Assembly (NCBI RefSeq): GCF_001659605.2
Contig: NC_035172.2
Location: forward strand, 29,687,342 to 29,751,341
Direction: 5' to 3'
Source: Manihot esculenta
Lineage: Eukaryota; Streptophyta; Magnoliopsida; Malpighiales; Euphorbiaceae
DNA: 64,000 nucleotides
Shown piece by piece: positions 57,569-64,000 of this stretch. Both the position numbers and the translations under genes were made by a program. The notes under the pieces are model-generated. The model was given only the letters and a program-made list of their open reading frames with translations, was not told the origin of the DNA and made no database searches. Position 1 is the stretch's first letter. Every line of letters begins with the position of its first letter.

Positions 57569-60500
57569 ATGAGAGGAACTCGTCGATCTGCACGATTGAC
57601 TGGAGTGCCACCTCAGGACGAGGGCGCTGATGCCCGTCCTTCAGCTTTGCCTAGGGCAATGTCCAGTAGGTCCAACAGAGACAGAGTAGCTAGAGACCCT
57701 AGAAGGTCTTTGGATCTGGGTAGAAGCAGATCAGTAAGGGGAACAGTGCAGGGAGGAATGTCTGAGGATATGGAAGTAGATCAGAGGAGGGATGGCAGTC
57801 TCGGTGTGAGCATACCGGAAGAGGGCATGGGAGAATCAGAAGGAGGCGCTCAGGCCTCGAGTTATGTCCAGCCACATCACTACCCACCCTATTCACACCA
57901 TCCAGGGTATTCGATGGGTGGTACATCGGATTACCCCAGTTTTAGCCCTTATCCTCCACATATGCCATACCCATCTTACTACCCACCATACTCTCAGTAC
58001 CCCATGTACACACCTCCACCTCCCTATACCAGTACAGCAAACCCTACCCCAGGGGATGTTGCACCTCCACCACCACCAGTACCTACTGTCCTGGAAACAC
58101 AAGTACCCAAACCTACCTCATCTGGAGGGAGCAAGGTCAAGATGACCGATTACATGAAGTTGGGTGCTCCTCAGTATAGAGCAGGCGATGACCCATTTGA
58201 GTATCTGAACAGGGTCAAGACTATTACAGATGAGATAGGGGCTGATGACAGTAGAGCCATTCAGATGGCTGGGTTCACACTGGAGTGCAAGAAGGCACGT
58301 GATTGGTTTAAGAACTATGTGAACCCGAGAGCGGACAGTATGTCCTGGGGGGAGTTCGCAAATGAGTTTGCAGGATGGGCTTTCCCTGAGAGCTCTAGAG
58401 AGCAGAAGATGATAGAATTCGAACAGTTGAGGCAGACTGAACAGATGAGTGTGGAGGAATACACAGACAGGTTCCTGGAGTTGTTGCCATATGCTGGGCA
58501 GAATTTGGACACAGATCAAAAGAAGTCAAGGAGATATATTATGAGACTGCACTCCAGGTATTCCTCTTTGATACAGTCAGCAGAGAGGGAGAGTTTCCAT
58601 GCCATAGTGGATATGGCTAGGAGAATGAAGGCTAGTGCTATCGTTGAGGGGAAGATAAAACAGTCAGTGGCACAGTCTTCTGGTTCCAAGACCCCAGGTG
58701 GGGAAAGGTTAGACTCTTCTTCTCTGAGTTCAACAGTTGCAGGCAGTAAGAAGTGGGACAGAGGCCACAGAAAATCTAAGAAGAATAAGTTCTGGAACAA
58801 GATCAAGTCAGGTCTGGGTTTAGGCAGTGGCTCAAGCTCTGGCGCAGAGGTTACAGCATGTATGAGATGTGGGAGACCACACAAGGGAGTATGTCTGGCA
58901 GGGACAAACACATGTTTCAGATGCGGACAGGCGGGTCATTTGGCTCGAGACTGTCCTAGAGCAGCCTTTGCAGCACCGTCTCAGCAGACAGCCTCCGGCA
59001 GCGTAGTGCAGCCAGTAGCTCCAGCCGCAACACAGGCCAGTGGCAGAGGCAGAGGGAGAGGGTCAGCCTCTTCATCAGCAGGATACAGAGGTGAAGGTCC
59101 ATCAGCTCCGGCACGGATCTTCACTATGACTCAGCAGGAGGCCAACACATCCAACACCGTGGTGGCAGGTAATCTCATCATTGGTTGTTCTGATGTGTAT
59201 GCCTTAATGGACCCGGGTGCATCTCATTCTTTTGTTGCTCCGAGAGTCGTGGAGAGGGTAGGATTGATGGTCTCTGGGTTAGAGTGTCCCCTATGGGTCA
59301 GTGGACCCAAGTGTGACCCGTCAGTGGCAGAGGCAGTCTGCCAATGTAGTCCAGTTTTCATAGAGGGAAGATGCCTTTCCGCCGACCTCGTGGTTCTAGA
59401 TTTGACAGATTTTGACGTCATTCTAGGGATGGATTGGTTATCGACCCATGGTGCTACCTTGGACTGTAGAGACAAGGTAGTCAGATTCAGAGATCAGGAT
59501 GGGTCAGAGGTCGTCTTCAGAGGAGACAAGAGGGGTACGCCTAGAGGTCTGATCTCAGCTCTTCAGGCTCGTAGGTTGCTTAGAAGGGGATGTCAGGGGT
59601 TTCTAGCTCATGTGAGGGAGTTAGATAGTCATGTCAGAGAGCCCGCCTCAGTGTCTGTGGTGAGTGAGTTCTTAGATGTTTTCCCAGACGAGCTGCCAGG
59701 GTTACCACCTGCTAGGGAGATAGAGTTCGAGATTGAGTTAATGCCTGGTACCAGACCGATCTCTATCCCTCCCTACAGGATGGCACCAGCTGAATTGAAA
59801 GAACTGAAGGAACAGTTGCAAGAGCTGGTAGATAAGGGTTTCATCCGACCGAGTACTTCACCTTGGGGTGCTCCGGTTTTGTTTGTAAGGAAGAAGGATG
59901 GATCCCTCCGACTTTGTATCGACTACAGACAGTTGAACAAGGTCACTACCAAGAACAAGTACCCTTTGCCGAGGATCGACGATCTATTCGACCAGCTAGC
60001 AGGAGCAGGTTGTTTCTCCAAAATAGATCTGAGATCAGGGTACCATCAGTTGAGGATAAGGAATGAAGATGTACCGAAGACAGCTTTCAGGACCAGGTAT
60101 GGGCACTATGAGTTCCTTGTGATGCCGTTTGGGTTGACCAACGCCCCTGCAGCATTCATGGACCTCATGAACAGAGTATTCAGTCAGTATCTGGATCACT
60201 TCGTTATTGTCTTTATAGATGATATCTTAGTGTATTCCAGAAATGCAGAGGAGCATGCCCATCACCTGAGGACAGTTTTGCAGACCTTGAGAGAGCATGG
60301 CTTGTATGCCAAGTTCTCCAAGTGTGAGTTTTGGCTTAGGAGCATTTCATTTTTGGGGCACATTGTGTCAGAACAGGGTATTGAAGTAGACCCCAAGAAG
60401 GTAGAGGCTGTAGCTAACTGGCCTAGACCCACCACAGTGACCGAGATCAAGAGTTTTCTGGGTTTAGCAGGTTACTACAGGAGGTTCGTTCAGAACTTCT

Positions 60501-62554
60501 CAAAGATTGCTGCTCCTATGACCAAATTGACAAAGAAGAATCAGAAATTCATATGGACCGATCAGTGTGAGGAAAGCTTTGAGGAGCTTAAGAGGAGGTT
60601 GACTTCGGCACCGGTGTTAGCTCTGCCAAAAAGTGATGATGACTTCTCAGTATATTGTGATGCATCCCGTGTGGGACTGGGTTGTGTGCTAATGCAAAAT
60701 GAGAGGGTGATCGCTTATGCTTCTAGGCAGCTGAAGAAGCATGAGCTGAATTACCCCACACATGACCTAGAGATGGCAGCAGTGATCTTTGCACTCAAGA
60801 TGTGGAGGCATTACCTTTATGGGGTAAAGTGTGAGATCTTCATAGATCATAAGAGCCTGCAGTACATCCTGAGTCAGAGAGAACTGAACTTGAGGCAGAG
60901 GAGATGGGTAGAGCTGTTGAGTGACTATGATTGCAAGATTCAGTACCATCCGGGTAAGGCGAATGTTGTGGCAGACGCCCTAAGCCGGAAATCACTCGGC
61001 AGTCTATCCCACATTTCAGCAGAGAGGAGGCCGGTGGTGAAGGAGTTCCACAGACTTATGAGTGAGGGGTTACAGTTGGAGTTGTCTGGCACAGGTGCCT
61101 TAGTGGCTCAGATGAGAGTGACACCCGTGTTTCTGGAGCAGGTAGCTCAGAAACAGCATGAGGACCCAGAGTTGGTCAGGATAGCCAGAACGGTTCAGTC
61201 AGGCCAGAATAATGAGTTCAAGTTTGATGATAAGGGGATCCTCCGCTACGGGAACAGATTATGTGTGCCAGATGACATTGGTCTGAAGGGAGATATTATG
61301 GGGGAAGCCCATAATACCAGGTATAGTGTTCACCCTGGAGCCACCAAGATGTATCAGGATCTGAAGAGAGTGTATTGGTGGCCAGCTATGAAGAAGGACG
61401 TGGCACTGTTCGTGTCAGCCTGCGATGTGTGTCAGAGGGTGAAACTAGAGCATCAGAAGCCGGCTGGAATGTTGAATCCACTACCGATTCCAGAGTGGAA
61501 ATGGGAGAATATAGCTATGGACTTCGTAGTGGGGTTACCGGCGACGTCCAACAGATTGGACTCCATATGGGTGATTGTGGACAGACTCACCAAATCTGCT
61601 CACTTCATCCCTGTCAGGAGTGGTTACTCTGTGGACAAGTTGGCGCAGGTGTACGTAGATGAGATTGTCAGACTGCATGGGGTCCCGGTATCTATAGTGT
61701 CAGATAGAGGGCCCCAGTTCACCTCCAGGTTTTGGCGGAGTCTGCAGAATGCTATGGGTACCAGATTAGACTTCAGTACTGCCTTCCACCCACAGACTGA
61801 CGGACAGTCAGAGAGGACCATCCAGACAATAGAGGATATGCTCAGAATGTGTGTGCTAGATTTTGGCGGTTCTTGGAGGCAGCATCTACCTTTGGTGGAG
61901 TTTGCCTACAATAACAGCTATCATGCTAGCATAGGGATGGCTCCATATGAAGCTTTGTATGGGAGGAAATGCAGATCACCTATCTGCTGGGAGGAAGTAG
62001 GAGAGAGGACTCTTGCGGGTCCGAAATTAGTAGAGCTTACCAGCAGGGTGGTACCCATAATCAGAGAGAGGATCAAGACTGCTGCTAGTCGGCAGAAGAG
62101 TTATGCAGATATCCGCAGAAGACAGCTAGAGTTTCAGGAGGGGGATTTGGTTTTGCTCAAGGTGTCTCCTATGAAAGGAGTGGTTCGGTTCGGGAAGAAG
62201 GGTAAGTTAGCTCCACGGTACATCGGTCCTTTCGAGGTGCTTCAGAGGGTCGGTAATGTGTCGTACAAGCTAGACTTGCCTACTTCGATGGAGAGAATCC
62301 ATCCGGTTTTCCATGTTTCTCTGTTACGGAAGTACGTGTCAGATCCGAGCAAGGTTCTTAGTGAGCCTGATGTGGAGATCCAAGAGGATCTCACCTATGT
62401 AGAGCAGCCAGTGCGGATTCTCGACACTCAAATCAGGAAGCTGAGGAACAAGGAAATCCCGATGGTGAAAGTCCTTTGGAACCACCACAATATTGAAGAA
62501 TGCACCTGGGAGACACGGGAGTCCATGCTCCAGCAATACCCCCATCTGTTTTGA
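57569..62554 (+). CDS. Gag-Pol polyprotein, Tekay-type Ty3 chromovirus, 1661 aa
   Basis: Single uninterrupted polyprotein for capsid formation, reverse transcription and integration. I chose the ATG at 57569 because [12 protein letters not shown] is the shared start in all copies, while the 23 in-frame codons upstream are not conserved. Order: proline/tyrosine-rich region (about 75-185), capsid domain (about 190-350), CCHC-type knuckles from C431 and C449 (the second is canonical CX2CX4HX4C), protease motif DPGAS (D548), RT from about 770 with F-I-D-D (882-885), RNase H (D1031 onward), integrase His/Cys finger (H1248 to C1288), and the D,D(35)E triad D1318, D1379, E1415. A GPF-type module follows, then a chromodomain-like tail (about 1610-1661) that in relatives directs integration to heterochromatin. 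All key catalytic positions I can identify are present. Confidence 0.95.
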   Translation: MRGTRRSARLTGVPPQDEGADARPSALPRAMSSRSNRDRVARDPRRSLDLGRSRSVRGTVQGGMSEDMEVDQRRDGSLGVSIPEEGMGESEGGAQASSYVQPHHYPPYSHHPGYSMGGTSDYPSFSPYPPHMPYPSYYPPYSQYPMYTPPPPYTSTANPTPGDVAPPPPPVPTVLETQVPKPTSSGGSKVKMTDYMKLGAPQYRAGDDPFEYLNRVKTITDEIGADDSRAIQMAGFTLECKKARDWFKNYVNPRADSMSWGEFANEFAGWAFPESSREQKMIEFEQLRQTEQMSVEEYTDRFLELLPYAGQNLDTDQKKSRRYIMRLHSRYSSLIQSAERESFHAIVDMARRMKASAIVEGKIKQSVAQSSGSKTPGGERLDSSSLSSTVAGSKKWDRGHRKSKKNKFWNKIKSGLGLGSGSSSGAEVTACMRCGRPHKGVCLAGTNTCFRCGQAGHLARDCPRAAFAAPSQQTASGSVVQPVAPAATQASGRGRGRGSASSSAGYRGEGPSAPARIFTMTQQEANTSNTVVAGNLIIGCSDVYALMDPGASHSFVAPRVVERVGLMVSGLECPLWVSGPKCDPSVAEAVCQCSPVFIEGRCLSADLVVLDLTDFDVILGMDWLSTHGATLDCRDKVVRFRDQDGSEVVFRGDKRGTPRGLISALQARRLLRRGCQGFLAHVRELDSHVREPASVSVVSEFLDVFPDELPGLPPAREIEFEIELMPGTRPISIPPYRMAPAELKELKEQLQELVDKGFIRPSTSPWGAPVLFVRKKDGSLRLCIDYRQLNKVTTKNKYPLPRIDDLFDQLAGAGCFSKIDLRSGYHQLRIRNEDVPKTAFRTRYGHYEFLVMPFGLTNAPAAFMDLMNRVFSQYLDHFVIVFIDDILVYSRNAEEHAHHLRTVLQTLREHGLYAKFSKCEFWLRSISFLGHIVSEQGIEVDPKKVEAVANWPRPTTVTEIKSFLGLAGYYRRFVQNFSKIAAPMTKLTKKNQKFIWTDQCEESFEELKRRLTSAPVLALPKSDDDFSVYCDASRVGLGCVLMQNERVIAYASRQLKKHELNYPTHDLEMAAVIFALKMWRHYLYGVKCEIFIDHKSLQYILSQRELNLRQRRWVELLSDYDCKIQYHPGKANVVADALSRKSLGSLSHISAERRPVVKEFHRLMSEGLQLELSGTGALVAQMRVTPVFLEQVAQKQHEDPELVRIARTVQSGQNNEFKFDDKGILRYGNRLCVPDDIGLKGDIMGEAHNTRYSVHPGATKMYQDLKRVYWWPAMKKDVALFVSACDVCQRVKLEHQKPAGMLNPLPIPEWKWENIAMDFVVGLPATSNRLDSIWVIVDRLTKSAHFIPVRSGYSVDKLAQVYVDEIVRLHGVPVSIVSDRGPQFTSRFWRSLQNAMGTRLDFSTAFHPQTDGQSERTIQTIEDMLRMCVLDFGGSWRQHLPLVEFAYNNSYHASIGMAPYEALYGRKCRSPICWEEVGERTLAGPKLVELTSRVVPIIRERIKTAASRQKSYADIRRRQLEFQEGDLVLLKVSPMKGVVRFGKKGKLAPRYIGPFEVLQRVGNVSYKLDLPTSMERIHPVFHVSLLRKYVSDPSKVLSEPDVEIQEDLTYVEQPVRILDTQIRKLRNKEIPMVKVLWNHHNIEECTWETRESMLQQYPHLF

Positions 62555-62648
62555 GGTGAGTGTTAGTTGTTCTATGTGTTGCATGTATGATATATTGTAT
62601 GCTATGTTGTATGTTATGAGTGATGCCATGCTTTGTATGTTAGTTGAG

Positions 62649-62685
62649 GAACATTCGGGGACGAATGTTCTTAAGGGGGGGAGAA
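62649..62685 (+). other. Conserved hairpin plus polypurine tract, intact element
   Basis: A perfect 9-bp stem with loop GGGA (62649-62670) lies two bases upstream of the purine tract AAGGGGGGGAGAA (62673-62685), which abuts the 3' LTR and primes plus-strand DNA. Confidence 0.85.
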
Positions 62686-64000
62686 TGTAATACCCGGCTA
62701 GACTCCGGTATCGGAATCCCTACCGTCCGGTGGGACCTCGGATGTCGGAAACCTCTAGAAGGGTAAAACTATGATTTTATGAAATGTTTTCATGTATTTC
62801 ATGTTTTTAAGTAAGAAATTTAATGAGTTTTTACATGAAAAGTCCTTGGAGGAAAACCCAGGTTCGGCCGCCGAAAGTCAAGTTCGGCCGCCGAACATGC
62901 ATGCGTTTTGGAGGCACGTTAGGCCCCCGAAAGCATGAGTGAGGGAAGTCCAGGTTCGGCCGCCGAACCTCATGTTCGGCCGCCGAACATTTGCATGGAT
63001 GCGGAGGCACATTCGGCCCCCGAACGTGGTCTGGCCAGCCACTATAAAAGGGTCCCTTAGCCGAAAACGGGCGAGCTTTTTTCCCCATTTTCGGCCAAGG
63101 TGAGCTTTCCGCCGTCCCTCACCCATTTTCAATGTTCTTCCTCTAAATCTTTCAATATTTTCACTTGTTTTCACTTGGTTTTGAAGATTTAAGCTTTTGA
63201 ACCAAGTTTTGGAGCTTTGGGAACTCAGGAGCTCATTTTCGTGGATCTCCAAGTTTGGGTCGTCTCCCTCTCGATCTTCAAGAGGTAAGAGCCGATCTTA
63301 AGTTCCTTATGTGTTTTAACTAAGTTTTATGCAAGATCTATGGGTAGAAATGCATGTTAGGGTATATGTTGAGTTTATGGGTTTTGATGCTTTGATGAAC
63401 AATGTAGCTTGTTTATGTGTTGTTGGAAGTGTTGTAGATGGGGTATTTGATAGTTTGAGACCCCTAGGTGTGATGTATGTGAAGTATGCATGTTGTAGAT
63501 CAAGTTTATGCATGATTTATGGTTTTGGGAGGCAGGAGGTTCATTTGAACCAAGTTTCTGCCCGTTTGGCAGAAACCAGGTTCGGCAGCCGAAGGGAGTT
63601 TCGGCCGCCGAACCCCTCTTGTGGAGGCAGCATTCGGCTGCCGAAGGTGCCCCCGAAAAGAGACTTTCGTCTCTGTCTTGCACTTTCGGCCGCCGAAGGT
63701 GCCGCCGAACCTGCCTGACTTTCGTCTCTGGAGGGACTTTCGGCCGCCGAACCTGCCGCCGAAAGTGCCCTGTTCAGCCATTTCTTGCATGTTTTCATGT
63801 GATGTTTTTAGGATGTTTTAGGGGGTTTTTGGGGAGTATTTTAGAGTCATGTTCATGTATGTTTGGTCCCTCATTTGAGTCCACCTGTGTAGGTTCGGAC
63901 CCGAGGAACCGAGACCCCCAGCAGTGAGCCAGCTGCTTCAGAGTCTCTTCAGAGCTAGCCAGAGGTGAGTGGAATAAACTTTAAGTTTTAAAGCAAATTA
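62686..64000 (+). repeat. 3' LTR of the intact Tekay element (partial, window edge)
   Basis: The first 1315 bp of the 3' LTR align base for base with 55085-56399. The repeated small ORFs in it match those in the 5' LTR and are not genes. Confidence 0.95.

Larger units (their letters stand above)
55085..64000 (+). mobile_element. Intact, young Tekay-type chromovirus (3' LTR runs off the window)
   Basis: 5' LTR 55085-57298, primer site 57302-57319, single ORF 57569-62554, hairpin and polypurine tract 62649-62685, 3' LTR from 62686. Over the 1315 bp visible in both LTRs I count about four substitutions and no indel. The left target bases are CACAG (55080-55084); the right copy lies beyond the window. 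It is the only element here with an unbroken polyprotein, and a candidate for a currently or recently mobile copy. Confidence 0.95.

Noticed and set aside
1..64000. Any ordinary plant gene, tRNA or rRNA gene
   Set aside because: All long reading frames belong to retrotransposon gag or pol or the orphan ORF; the remaining sequence is assigned to LTRs or internal non-coding regions. Sequences like TGGTATCAGAGCC are primer sites, not tRNA genes.
52971..64000. 52971-55084 and 55085 onward read as one element with tandem 5' LTRs
   Set aside because: The first LTR belongs to a more diverged subfamily and stops short of its end exactly where the second begins with TGTAATACCC; insertion into it is simpler.

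Overview
The window is plant nuclear heterochromatin built entirely of nested LTR retrotransposons; I see no host gene, rRNA, tRNA or CRISPR. The main family has Del/Tekay-type chromovirus features: gag, protease, RT, RNase H and integrase in one frame, a C-terminal chromodomain-like tail, an initiator-Met tRNA primer site (TGGTATCAGAGCC...), and LTRs of about 2.0-2.3 kb running TGTAATACCCGG...CGTTACA. An Athila-like element (gag motif family and tRNA-Asp primer site) forms the base layer. This fits a dicot genome; I cannot name the species from sequence.

Layout. The base layer is a decayed minus-strand Athila-like element: RT pieces at 1-223 and 18815-18999, gag at 19000-20210 and 51144-51600, primer site at 51727-51744, LTR from 51753 to 52970 and beyond. 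Three insertions split it. (A) 224-18814 is a plus-strand non-autonomous element with three LTRs and two internal regions between one pair of target-site duplications (TSD TTTGA); it carries an orphan acidic ORF and hosts a solo Tekay LTR (1879-4207, TSD ATTTC) and a full-length Tekay element (5914-15847, TSD GTCCA). (B) 20211-51143 is a minus-strand three-LTR Tekay-like tandem with TSD ATGGG; it hosts a full-length plus-strand Tekay (25706-37964, itself split by solo LTR 29005-31325, TSD AAGAA), a Tekay element whose interior has been inverted (38824-47171), and a solo LTR (48871-50932). (C) 52971-55084 is a Tekay-like LTR cut by the youngest insertion, an intact element (55085 to beyond the window end) with an uninterrupted 1661-residue polyprotein and LTRs differing at about 4 of 1315 visible positions.

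How the parts work together. Only the 55085 element looks able to make all its own proteins. Its LTR has a TATA box, nine exact copies of the palindrome TTCGGCNGCCGAA, an array of short hairpin-forming repeats, and donor-like splice signals matched by an acceptor-like signal just upstream of gag in most relatives. The older copies are broken mainly by CAG-to-TAG, CAA-to-TAA or TGG-to-TAG changes, by nested insertions and by deletions. The most unusual structures are the two three-LTR tandems, the orphan ORF, and the 752-bp palindrome at 38824-39575, which marks the edge of the inverted element and contains a fold-back repeat that may have driven the inversion.
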